From contig JAFUFP010000028.1 in the NCBI GenBank assembly GCA_017469845.1, positions 62,001 to 126,000 of the forward strand: a DNA stretch of 64,000 bases. Reading direction: 5' to 3'. The notes beneath the pieces were generated by a model. The model worked only from the letters and a program-made list of their open reading frames with translations, was not told the origin of the DNA and did not search any database. Below, piece after piece: positions 54,666 to 62,594 of the stretch. Position numbers and translations under genes: made by a program. Source of the DNA: Bacteroidales bacterium. Lineage in GTDB: Bacteria > Bacteroidota > Bacteroidia > Bacteroidales > UBA932. Every line of letters starts with the position of its first letter. The first letter of the stretch is position 1.

Positions 54666-54729
54666 GCAGAATCTGCGATGTCAAATGAAGATTACGCCAA
54701 ATGATTGTGATTCTTTACCGCTACTTTTG
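54666..54729 (+). promoter_or_regulatory. Activator-type promoter of the MBL-fold gene
   Basis: GCAGAATCTG (54666-54675) and GAAGATTACG (54687-54696) are 21 bp apart and 25 bases before TACTTTTG (54722-54729), the same geometry as at 40.1, 49.1 and 54.4 kb. Confidence 0.65.
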
Positions 54730-54777
54730 CATATCGGGGGTTGCCTCCTTTTCCACAATCAGTAACACATCCGTCAG

Positions 54778-55632
54778 ATGAATCATTTTCATAAAATACT
54801 CGTTGCGGCTTCTCTTTTTTTCGCCATGGTCTGCAGCGCTCAGGAATCCCGTGAAGGGAATGCCCGGTATTTCGAACCCGTCCTTGACGCGGAAGTTGTC
54901 TACAGGGGACCGGACGTGGTTTTCCGGAAACTCGGTGACAGGACATGGATGGGATCGGGCCACGTCATAGCTTCGGAGACCATGTATCTTCTGGAGGGAA
55001 AGTCCCGTGCCCTTCTTATAGACACCGGTGCCTCCATCAAGGATCTCGACAAGATAGTGAAATGCATTACCGACAAACCCGTCACGGTGGTATTGACCCA
55101 TTCGCACGGGGACCATTCGGGAAATATCGGATGTTTTCCGGAAGTGTGGGTGGCACCGGAAGGGAACTCTTCCTCCGGGAGGGCGTTCCGCAACTATTCC
55201 GGAAGCGTCAAATCCCTTTCCGACGGACAGAAGTTTGACTTGGGGGGTCGCACCATAGAAGTCCTTTTCGCTCCCGGTCATACTTCGGGATCTGCAATTT
55301 TCCTTGATCCTTCCATGAAATGCGGATTCAGCGGAAGTGCCTTCGGAAGCGGAAACCTCAATCTCGGAACCGATCTTTCCACTTTCATCCGTACGGCGAA
55401 GAATACACTGTCGGTGATGAAGAAAAAGAAGATACGCATCATGTATCCCGGACATTATTTCGGAGACAATCCCGATACTCCGGAAAGAATAAGTGCGATT
55501 TCTTCACTTGCGGAAGATATTCTGTCCGGAAAAGTCAAAGGGACTGCAGATCCTGAAGGGGCGTCCGGGCATACATTGGTGGTCAGAAAAGGTAATCTGA
55601 GAATCAATTATTCTTCCGAAAGGGTGAAATGA
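54778..55632 (+). CDS. Exported metallo-beta-lactamase-fold hydrolase, one metal ligand replaced
   Basis: A 284-residue protein with a signal peptide ending CSA|QE. The zinc motif THSHGDHSG gives His108, His110, Asp112 and His113; His168 (APGHTSG) and His226 (PGHYFGDN) supply the rest. The bridging Asp normally in an FSGD-type motif is Ser187 here (GFSGSAFG), so the second metal site should be weakened. MBL-fold enzymes in such loci may be lactonases, esterases or unrelated hydrolases. It has its own activator-type promoter and no co-transcribed partner. Confidence 0.82.
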   Translation: MNHFHKILVAASLFFAMVCSAQESREGNARYFEPVLDAEVVYRGPDVVFRKLGDRTWMGSGHVIASETMYLLEGKSRALLIDTGASIKDLDKIVKCITDKPVTVVLTHSHGDHSGNIGCFPEVWVAPEGNSSSGRAFRNYSGSVKSLSDGQKFDLGGRTIEVLFAPGHTSGSAIFLDPSMKCGFSGSAFGSGNLNLGTDLSTFIRTAKNTLSVMKKKKIRIMYPGHYFGDNPDTPERISAISSLAEDILSGKVKGTADPEGASGHTLVVRKGNLRINYSSERVK

Positions 55633-55690
55633 CCTAATGGGGGGAAGCATATTCTTTCGTCTTGCGGTGAAAAATGAACGTTTTTATCAT

Positions 55691-55698
55691 TATATTTG
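55691..55698 (+). promoter_or_regulatory. Predicted -7 box of the GH3-2 gene, long leader
   Basis: TATATTTG fits TAnnTTTG. The ATG is almost 200 bases downstream, so the mRNA would have a long leader, which includes the hairpin AATGAACT-n8-AGTTCATT (55716-55739). No known riboswitch is recognised. Neither decamers nor GTCAAAAA are in register here. Confidence 0.45.
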
Positions 55699-55895
55699 TC
55701 CAATTGGTGCGGACGAATGAACTGTAAGAAAAGTTCATTGGGGTGATGAAGGGAACGGAAGATGTCCGAAAGTGATACGAAACCGGTCCAATACGGCAGA
55801 AACCCGATTATTTTCCCGCTTCAGCGCCCAAAGGCAAGACAACAGGAAGAGTAAACCACCATTTTATCCAATAAAACACACAAACATCAGATTCA

Positions 55896-58238
55896 ATGAA
55901 GAAGATCATGCTTATCGCTGCCGCCGCTCTTGCGGGAAGTGCAGCTTTCGCACAGCCTCAGCTTCGTCCTGACAACATTGACGAAGTCATCAAGGCCATG
56001 ACCCTCCAGGAGAAGGTCACCCTTCTTGTCGGCGGCAGTCGTGCCGTCAACATCGATGGTGTTCCTACCGGAACAACCGACCTCGTTCCCGGTGCAGCCG
56101 GAGTAAGCCGCGCAGTTCCCCGTCTGGGTATTCCTCAGACAGTTCTCGCTGATGGTCCTGCCGGACTCCGTATCACCCCTACCCGTCAGGGTGACAGCAA
56201 GACTTACTATTGTACAGGTTTCCCTGTAGGAACCCTTCTCGCCAGCTCTTGGGATGTCAATCTTGTGCAGGAGGTTACTACCGCAATGGGTAACGAGGTT
56301 CTCGAATATGGTGTCGACGTTCTCCTCGCTCCCGGTGTGAACATTCACCGTAACCCTCTTTGCGGCCGTAACTTCGAGTACTTCTCAGAGGATCCTCTCC
56401 TCTCCGGAAAGATGGCGTCCGCTTACATCAAAGGTGTCCAAAGCAATGGTGTAGGAACTTCCATCAAGCACTACGCGACCAACAACCAGGAGACCAACCG
56501 TAACGAGGCCGAGTCAAGGGTGAGCAAGAGGGCTCTACGCGAGATCTACCTCAAGAACTTCGAAATCGCCATCAAGGAAGCCGATCCTTGGACCGTCATG
56601 TCTTCCTACAACAAACTCAACGGTGACTACACCCAGCAGAGCGAAGGCCTCCTCACCACCGTTCTCCGTGACGAGTGGGGATACAAGGGTATCGTCATGA
56701 CCGACTGGGGAAACAAGGCAGGTACCGTCAAGTCCGCAAAATCCGGAAACGACCTCATGGAACCCGGTAGCCAGTCCGAGATGGAAAGGCTCATCGCCGG
56801 TGTCCAGGACGGCAGCATCTCAATGGCTGAGATTGACCGCAATGTCCGCAACATGCTCAACTATGTTGTCCGCACTCCCCGCTACAAAGGTTACAAGTTC
56901 TCCAACAACCCTGACCTCAAGGCTCACGCCCAGGTAGCACGCAAGGCTGCAGCCGAGGCAATGGTCCTTCTCCGCAACGAGGAAAACACCCTTCCTCTGA
57001 AGGGTAACGAGAAGGTCGCCCTTTACGGTATCTCTTCTATCGACTTCGTCGCTGGCGGAACCGGTTCCGGTAATGTCAACAAGGCTTATGTCGTCAACCT
57101 CAAGGAAGGCCTCGAGAATGCCGGCTTCACCGTTGACAAGAGCCTCATGGATTACTATCAGGCAGCCATCACCTACAACAACGCCACTTCAGCTCTCAAC
57201 CGTCCCGCAGGTGGATTCTTCTTCGGATTCGGAAGCTCAAAGCAGGCAGAGATCGCTGTTCCCGCAACAGCTATCACAGCTGAGGCCGCAGCAAATGACA
57301 TCGCTGTCATCTGTATCGGACGTAACGCCGGTGAAGGTGCCGACCGTCATATGATGGACGACTTCGAGCTCACTTCCATCGAGCGCGAACTCATCCAGAA
57401 TGTCAGCTCCACTTTCCACGCTCAGGGCAAGAAGGTCGTCGTTGTCCTCAACATCGGAGGTGTTATCGAGACCAACTCCTGGAAGTACCTCGTTGACGCT
57501 ATCCTTCTTCCTTGGTCTCCCGGCCAGGAAGGCGCAAACGCCATCGGTGATGTCCTTACCGGAAAGGTCAATCCTTCAGGTAAGCTCCCTATGACTTTCC
57601 CCATCAACTTCATGGATCATCCTTCATCTGCCAACTTCCCTTACAACTACCAGAGGGCAGCAACAGGTATGGGCGGCTTCAACCGTGGTCCCGCTCAGCC
57701 TCAGAAGGATGTTGACTATGTCGAGTATGAAGAGGGAATCTATGTCGGCTACAGGTACTTCTCAACCGCCGGTGTGAAGGTCTCCTATCCTTTCGGATTC
57801 GGACTCTCATACACCACCTTCTCTTACTCAAAGCCCGTCGTCAAGGCTACTGCTGACGGCTTTGAGGCGACTGTTACCGTCACCAACAACGGTAAGGTTG
57901 CAGGTAAAGAGGTTGTCGAACTTTATGTCAGCGCACCTGCCGGCGGACTTGACAAGCCCGCTTGCGAGCTCAAGGCTTTCGCAAAGACCAGGGAACTCCG
58001 TCCCGGTGAGAGCCAGACTGTCACAATGAAGGTTGACAACTACAGCATCGCTTCCTTCAACGAGGCCACTTCCGCATGGGAGGCTCCTGCAGGAAATTAT
58101 GGTGTATACTTCGCAGCAAGCGTAGAGGATGTCCGCGCATCAGCTACCTACGCTCTCAAGAAAGCTCAGAGCTGGAAGGTCAACGATACCCTCGCACCTA
58201 CCAACCCCGTGAACGAGATCAAGGTTACCAGGAAGTAA
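55896..58238 (+). CDS. GH3 glycosidase with fibronectin-III-like C-terminus
   Basis: A 780-residue secreted enzyme (signal ending AFA|QP). The nucleophile is Asp270 (IVMTDWG) and the acid/base is probably Glu480 (NAGEGADR). The fibronectin-III-like domain fills about 660-760 (VTNNGKVAGKEVVELYVSAP). This is the full-length GH3 plan of beta-glucosidases and xylosidases. A PA14 domain is absent. A Gly/Phe/Asn/Gln-rich loop lies at 590-605 (GMGGFNRGPAQPQ). Codon use is strongly biased to a small preferred set, as in rhaA and rhaB, suggesting high expression. It is a single-gene unit. Confidence 0.92.
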   Translation: MKKIMLIAAAALAGSAAFAQPQLRPDNIDEVIKAMTLQEKVTLLVGGSRAVNIDGVPTGTTDLVPGAAGVSRAVPRLGIPQTVLADGPAGLRITPTRQGDSKTYYCTGFPVGTLLASSWDVNLVQEVTTAMGNEVLEYGVDVLLAPGVNIHRNPLCGRNFEYFSEDPLLSGKMASAYIKGVQSNGVGTSIKHYATNNQETNRNEAESRVSKRALREIYLKNFEIAIKEADPWTVMSSYNKLNGDYTQQSEGLLTTVLRDEWGYKGIVMTDWGNKAGTVKSAKSGNDLMEPGSQSEMERLIAGVQDGSISMAEIDRNVRNMLNYVVRTPRYKGYKFSNNPDLKAHAQVARKAAAEAMVLLRNEENTLPLKGNEKVALYGISSIDFVAGGTGSGNVNKAYVVNLKEGLENAGFTVDKSLMDYYQAAITYNNATSALNRPAGGFFFGFGSSKQAEIAVPATAITAEAAANDIAVICIGRNAGEGADRHMMDDFELTSIERELIQNVSSTFHAQGKKVVVVLNIGGVIETNSWKYLVDAILLPWSPGQEGANAIGDVLTGKVNPSGKLPMTFPINFMDHPSSANFPYNYQRAATGMGGFNRGPAQPQKDVDYVEYEEGIYVGYRYFSTAGVKVSYPFGFGLSYTTFSYSKPVVKATADGFEATVTVTNNGKVAGKEVVELYVSAPAGGLDKPACELKAFAKTRELRPGESQTVTMKVDNYSIASFNEATSAWEAPAGNYGVYFAASVEDVRASATYALKKAQSWKVNDTLAPTNPVNEIKVTRK

Positions 58239-58260
58239 TTCCAAATACTTGCAAATCCAT

Positions 58261-58292
58261 GTTGTGGCGGCCTTCGGGTCGCCACAACTTGT
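58261..58292 (+). terminator. Intrinsic terminator after GH3-2
   Basis: A 12-bp stem, GTTGTGGCGGCC (58261-58272) with GGTCGCCACAAC (58277-58288), one G-T pair and a TTCG tetraloop, followed by TTGTTT. Confidence 0.85.
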
Positions 58293-58468
58293 TTGAGGAC
58301 AATATCAAGTGATCTTGATTTTTTGTTATTACTGTTTAAGATGCTGGATCAAAAAAGTGAGTCCAGGTTTTTAGGTCGGATTTTTTGTTCTAAATAGGCA
58401 ATACAATTCAATGCTGAAATTCAAGACTTCCACGAGTAATAATCCCTTTGGGATAAAAATTCACTTTT

Positions 58469-58532
58469 GTCAAAAATCGCAGTATTAAGATTATTTTTCA
58501 AAATATCCGTAACGTTTTAATCCGTAATTTTG
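58469..58532 (+). promoter_or_regulatory. rhaB-like promoter with no gene behind it
   Basis: TAATTTTG at 58525-58532 is preceded exactly 56 bases upstream by GTCAAAAATC (58469-58478). Aligned without gaps to the rhaB promoter (59672-59735), the two share GTCAAAAA, AGTnTTA, AATAT and TAATCCnTA upstream of the -7 box. The 18-mer starting at 58466 recurs with one mismatch at the AraC-family gene promoter (27442). Confidence 0.55.
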
Positions 58533-58537
58533 CATCG

Positions 58538-58645
58538 GAATCTAAAACGATTCACTTCGTAATTAGGCAATCAAACTGTAAAAGCAGTCACATAAACACA
58601 CACTAAACATGAGATATGGCCCGACGTGAGTCGGGCCATATTCGT
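58538..58645 (+). ncRNA. Candidate small RNA of about 105 bases
   Basis: Downstream of the promoter above, the sequence folds into GAATC-n6-GATTC (58538-58553), ACTG-n6-CAGT (58575-58588) and a perfect 12-bp stem with a GTGA loop (58614-58625, 58630-58641). The only ATG near the end would give a six-residue peptide inside the last hairpin. The last hairpin may also end the minus-strand NUDIX transcript. Ends are inferred. It could instead be the leftover leader of a lost gene. Confidence 0.4.
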
Positions 58646-58658
58646 AATATTGTGCTCC

Positions 58659-59436
58659 TTAAGAGATGATCATTATCGATCCGTCTTTTGTCAAGCGTTC
58701 ATATGTTTCCTCATTGAATCTGTACATGAAAGGGGAGCGGTGGGGACCGATGCTCTTTCTTTCGGTGAGTTTTTCGATAAGGCCTATGTGGAGCATCTTT
58801 TTGGAGAAATTCCTGTCGTCAAGTTTCTTCCTCAGGAGAGTTTCGTAGACGGATTTGAGGTCGGGGAGAGTGAACTTTTCCGGGAGCAACCCCTTCCCTA
58901 TGGGCTTGAGGTAACATCTTACTCTCAAGTATTCCAATGCTCCGGAGACCATTTGATTATGGTCGTACAACAACTCGGGAAGATCATTTATGTCCCACCA
59001 TCTGCATTCTTCAACATCTTGATCTGAAACGATTTCGGCTTTTTCGAAATCAATCAGGGCGCAGAATGCTATTGATACGACATCGTTGAACAACCATAGA
59101 TCACCATCTGCTTGGCGGGAGATATTGTCAGCGTAACGCAGAATCTCCGGTTTTCTTTTTCCAATCGTCCAGGTTCGCTGTAAACACCGAACTGGAAGAG
59201 GGAAAGGTTCTTGAGCCCGGTTCTCCGCTGCACTATCATCTGCGCGGCACTTTCCGCACTTAGCCCCTTCTCTATGTATCCGCCGGCCAAAGCCCATTTG
59301 TGTAGACCCCTGAGACGCTGGAGAAGTATTTTGAGGCATTTGTCGTGATAGCCCAATATCAGATGTCGGTACTGATTCCCTCCCGCAGAGTCTTGCTTAA
59401 AGGTCCGTATATCTTTTCAATGTTTTCTGTCTTCAT
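58659..59436 (-). pseudogene. Frameshifted NUDIX-type transcriptional regulator
   Basis: Three frames join to make one protein. The start is MKTENIEKIYGPLSKTLREG (from 59436), ended by a TGA at 59361. One base out of register follow LGYHDKCLKILLQRL and WALAGGYIEKGLSAESAA. Another shift in an A-rich run near 59150 leads to LRYADNISRQADGDLWLF, VVSIAFCALIDFEKAEI and a winged-helix-like C-terminus (about 58670-58880). The Nudix box glutamates are replaced (QMIVQRR), as in sugar-responsive, non-catalytic NUDIX regulators of the AraR/NrtR type. Two frameshifts mean decay or assembly error. It is divergent from rhaB, so it may once have controlled it. Confidence 0.7.
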
Positions 59437-59609
59437 TGTTTTTTTATCGCTACCCGGCAAATGTCTACAAAAAATGACAAAAACAAAACTGCGTCGGATT
59501 ATTGTCCTTGTGAAAGCGGGACTTTGAAGGCTGACGTTGTCAAAAATATAAATATGCGTCAAAATTCGGAAAGTGTGCTTGTTTGTTTGAATCCGGCGAG
59601 ATTCGGAAT

Positions 59610-59641
59610 CCTCTAATAGAGGCCTTTTTTCGCCTCTTTTC
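59610..59641 (+). promoter_or_regulatory. Two overlapping short hairpins upstream of rhaB
   Basis: CCTCT-AAT-AGAGG (59610-59622), followed by CCTTTTTT, shares its right arm AGAGGC (59618-59623) with a second stem GCCTCT (59632-59637), followed by TTTT. The two cannot form together. It lies upstream of the rhaB promoter and may simply stop read-through toward it. Confidence 0.3.
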
Positions 59642-59671
59642 CGGACATTGTGAAAGGCTTTGTTAATTTGT

Positions 59672-59735
59672 GTCAAAAAACAAAGTTTTATTGCCATATT
59701 ACGTAATATGCCGCTGATTATAATCCCTATCTTTG
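59672..59735 (+). promoter_or_regulatory. rhaB promoter with 16-bp palindrome
   Basis: TATCTTTG at 59728-59735 is the -7 box. A perfect palindrome CATATTACGTAATATG (59695-59710) covers the -33 area, where no TTTG is found, and GTCAAAAAAC begins exactly 56 bases upstream of the -7 box (59672). Further GTCAAAA copies lie at 59539 and 59558, 19 bp apart. Direct repeats plus a palindrome suggest two regulators. Confidence 0.6.
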
Positions 59736-59787
59736 CATTTGTAAAAAAGCATTTATCAATAATCGGTATACCAAAAAATATAACCAC

Positions 59788-61215
59788 ATGGCAACAAAAC
59801 ACAATTTTCTTGCTTTCGACTGCGGTGCGACCAGCGGACGCGCTGTTCTTGCCACTTTCGAGGCCGGCAAATTCGAGATGAAGGAAGTTTACCGCTTCCC
59901 CAACCAGATTCTTGAAGTCGGCGGAAAGTTCTATTGGAATGTTTACTCGATTTACGAGCACTTCAAGAAATGTCTCGCCGAACTCGGCAAGCAGGGTGTC
60001 AAGATCGAGTCAATAGGTATTGATACATGGGGCGTGGATTTCGGATGCATAGCCGAGGACGGATCTCTCCTCGGACTTCCCCGCGCATATCGCGACCCTT
60101 ATACTGAGGGCGTGCCCGAGAAGGTTTTTGAAATCATCCCCCGTGAAGAGCTTTATGGTGTGACCGGTATCCAGATCATGGATTTCAACACCATTTTCCA
60201 GCTTTATGCTCAGAAGGAAGAAGGCTTCGAGCCTCTCAAACATGCGAAGGAAATCCTTTTCATGCCCGACCTTCTCTCCTACTTCCTTACCGGCAATCGT
60301 GTATGCGAATATACTGATGCTTCCACCTCCGGCATGATGAACCAGAATTCCCGCCAGTTCGAGAAGTCTCTCCTTGACCGCCTCGGAATCAACAGCGGCG
60401 TTCTCCGTCCCATCGTGCAGCCCGGAACCATAGTGGGAAATCTCCGCAAAGTCATCGCCGATGAAACAGGTGTAGGTGAGGTCCCCGTTATCGCCATCGC
60501 AGGTCATGACACGGCTTCAGCCATCGCTGCGGTTCCCGCCGAGAACGAGAATTTCGCATACCTCTCCAGCGGAACATGGTCACTTATGGGTATCGAGACT
60601 CCCGCTCCGATCATTTCGGACGAATCATGCAAACTCAATTTCACCAATGAGGGCGGAATCGAGGGAACGACCAGATTCCTCAAGAACATCACCGGAATGT
60701 GGCTTCTTGAGCAGTGCCGCAAGATTTGGGCTTCCGAAGGCCGCACATACAACTATGCGCAGATCGAGGCCATGGCACGTGAGGCCATCGATTTCCCTTC
60801 AACCGTGAATCCTGACGACCCCCGTTTCGCGAATCCCGAGAACATGGTCCTCGCCATCGAGAGCTATCTGCTCCAGACGAACCAGCAGCTTCCCAAGACG
60901 GACGGCGAATTCATCAGCTGCATCTATCACAGCCTCGCAAAGCGTTACAAAGAGGTTCTCGACATGCTCCAGAGCTTCGCTCCTTTCAAGATCGAGAAGC
61001 TTCACGTGATCGGTGGCGGTTCCGCCAACAAGACGATGAGCCAGCTTACCGCGGACTCCATCGGAATTCCCGTTGTCGCAGGTCCTACCGAGGCTACCGC
61101 TATCGGTAACGTAATGATCCAGGCTAAGGCCCTCGGTCTTGTTGATGACCGTTGGGACATGAGAAGGACAATCGCCAAGGCGTTCGAGGTCCAGACCTAT
61201 TATCCTTCCAAATAA
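59788..61215 (+). CDS. rhaB: Rhamnulokinase
   Basis: A 475-residue cytoplasmic FGGY-family kinase that phosphorylates L-rhamnulose to L-rhamnulose-1-phosphate. The N-terminal phosphate loop reads FDCGATSGRA (9-18). IDTWGVDFG (about 78-86) and the catalytic Asp in GHDTASA (near 240) are present, as is the ATP-binding HVIGGGSANK (about 408-417). Length equals that of known RhaB. It opens the rhaB-rhaA-rhaT cluster. Preferred-codon bias is strong. Confidence 0.95.
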   Translation: MATKHNFLAFDCGATSGRAVLATFEAGKFEMKEVYRFPNQILEVGGKFYWNVYSIYEHFKKCLAELGKQGVKIESIGIDTWGVDFGCIAEDGSLLGLPRAYRDPYTEGVPEKVFEIIPREELYGVTGIQIMDFNTIFQLYAQKEEGFEPLKHAKEILFMPDLLSYFLTGNRVCEYTDASTSGMMNQNSRQFEKSLLDRLGINSGVLRPIVQPGTIVGNLRKVIADETGVGEVPVIAIAGHDTASAIAAVPAENENFAYLSSGTWSLMGIETPAPIISDESCKLNFTNEGGIEGTTRFLKNITGMWLLEQCRKIWASEGRTYNYAQIEAMAREAIDFPSTVNPDDPRFANPENMVLAIESYLLQTNQQLPKTDGEFISCIYHSLAKRYKEVLDMLQSFAPFKIEKLHVIGGGSANKTMSQLTADSIGIPVVAGPTEATAIGNVMIQAKALGLVDDRWDMRRTIAKAFEVQTYYPSK

Positions 61216-61270
61216 TAAATTCAAGAAAATCAATCATCAATAAACAATAAACAATAAACACATTACAGAT

Positions 61271-62521
61271 ATGAACGAAAATCTTATTCTTAAGGCTTAC
61301 GAAGTAGCGAAAGAGCGCTACGCTGCCGTTGGTGTCGATACCGACAAGGTCGTCGAGAAACTCGAGAAGACCCCGATCTCCCTCCATTGCTGGCAGACCG
61401 ATGATGTCATGGGTTTCGAGAACAATGACGCTCTCACCGGAGGTATCCAGACAACCGGTAACTATCCCGGACGTGCACGCAACATCGACGAGGTCAGGGC
61501 TGACCTGGTTTTCGCCAAGAGCCTCCTCGCAGGTAACCACCGTGTCAATCTCCATGAAATCTACGGAGACTTCCAGGGAAAGAAGGTTGACCGTGACGAA
61601 GTAGGTGTTGAGCATTTCCAGAGCTGGATCGATTGGGCAAAGGACAACAACCTCAAGCTCGATTTCAACTCAACTTCCTTCTCACATCCCAAGAGCGGTG
61701 ACCTCTCCCTCTCCAACCCCGATCCCGCTATCCGCGAGTTCTGGATCGAGCACACGAAACGTTGCCGCCGCATCGCTGACGCCATGGGTAAGGCTCAGGG
61801 AGACCCTTGTATCATGAACATCTGGGTTCATGACGGTCTCAAGGATCTTACCGTCCGCCGCAAATATTATCGTGAGCTCCTCACCCAGTCTCTCGATGAG
61901 ATCATGAAGGAAGACCTTCCCGACATGAAGGCTTGCTTCGAGGCCAAGCTCTTCGGTATCGGTCTTGAGAGCTACACCGTAGGTTCACACGACTTCTATA
62001 CCGCATACTGCGCAACCCGTAAGTACATCTACACCCTCGATACAGGTCACTACGAGCCCACTGAGAATGTTTCCGACTTCGTTTCGACCCTTCTCATGTA
62101 CGTTCCTGAGCTCATGCTCCACGTCAGCCGTCCTGTCCGTTGGGACTCCGACCACGTGACCATCATGAACGACCAGACCCTCGACCTGTTCAAGGAGCTC
62201 GTCCGCAACGACGGTTTCGACCGCGCTCACATCGGTCTTGACTATTTCGACGCTTCCATCAACCGTATCGGTGCTTACGTAATCGGTACACGTGCTACCC
62301 AGAAGTGCGTTCTCCAGGCTCTCCTCGAGCCCGTCGCCAAACTCCGCGAGTACGAGGACAAGGGAGAGTTCTTCCAGAGACTCGCCCTCATGGAAGAGGC
62401 CAAGAGCCTTCCTTTCGGAGCCGTCTTCGATTACTTCAACCTCAAGAACGGTGTACCTGTGGGTGAAGAGTTCATCCCTTGCATCGAGCAGTACGAGAAG
62501 GACGTAACTTCCAAGAGGTAA
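61271..62521 (+). CDS. rhaA: L-rhamnose isomerase
   Basis: A 416-residue cytoplasmic TIM-barrel metalloenzyme that converts L-rhamnose to L-rhamnulose. Diagnostic segments include ISLHCWQTDDVMGFE (about 36-50), LKLDFNSTSFSHPKSGDLSLS, NIWVHDGLKD, and LDTGHYEPTENVSDF with metal-binding residues. Length is normal. It follows rhaB by 55 bases in a short AT-rich gap, so the two are one operon. In Bacteroides literature the gene is called rhaI. Confidence 0.96.
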   Translation: MNENLILKAYEVAKERYAAVGVDTDKVVEKLEKTPISLHCWQTDDVMGFENNDALTGGIQTTGNYPGRARNIDEVRADLVFAKSLLAGNHRVNLHEIYGDFQGKKVDRDEVGVEHFQSWIDWAKDNNLKLDFNSTSFSHPKSGDLSLSNPDPAIREFWIEHTKRCRRIADAMGKAQGDPCIMNIWVHDGLKDLTVRRKYYRELLTQSLDEIMKEDLPDMKACFEAKLFGIGLESYTVGSHDFYTAYCATRKYIYTLDTGHYEPTENVSDFVSTLLMYVPELMLHVSRPVRWDSDHVTIMNDQTLDLFKELVRNDGFDRAHIGLDYFDASINRIGAYVIGTRATQKCVLQALLEPVAKLREYEDKGEFFQRLALMEEAKSLPFGAVFDYFNLKNGVPVGEEFIPCIEQYEKDVTSKR

Positions 62522-62538
62522 TTGATTTAAGAGCATAT

Positions 62539-62558
62539 GGCCCCGAAAGGGGCCTTTT
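62539..62558 (+). terminator. Short terminator or attenuator between rhaA and rhaT
   Basis: Perfect stem GGCCCC (62539-62544), loop GAAA, GGGGCC (62549-62554), then TTTT. It would lower, not abolish, rhaT expression from the rhaB promoter. Confidence 0.65.
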
Positions 62559-62594
62559 GCGCTGAAATATCGTCAACTTAACATCCCCTGAAAT

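Noticed and set aside
59437..59961. Minus-strand open frame upstream of the NUDIX start
   Set aside because: It runs into rhaB in antisense and its composition is not protein-like. Only its last 25 codons belong to the NUDIX gene.
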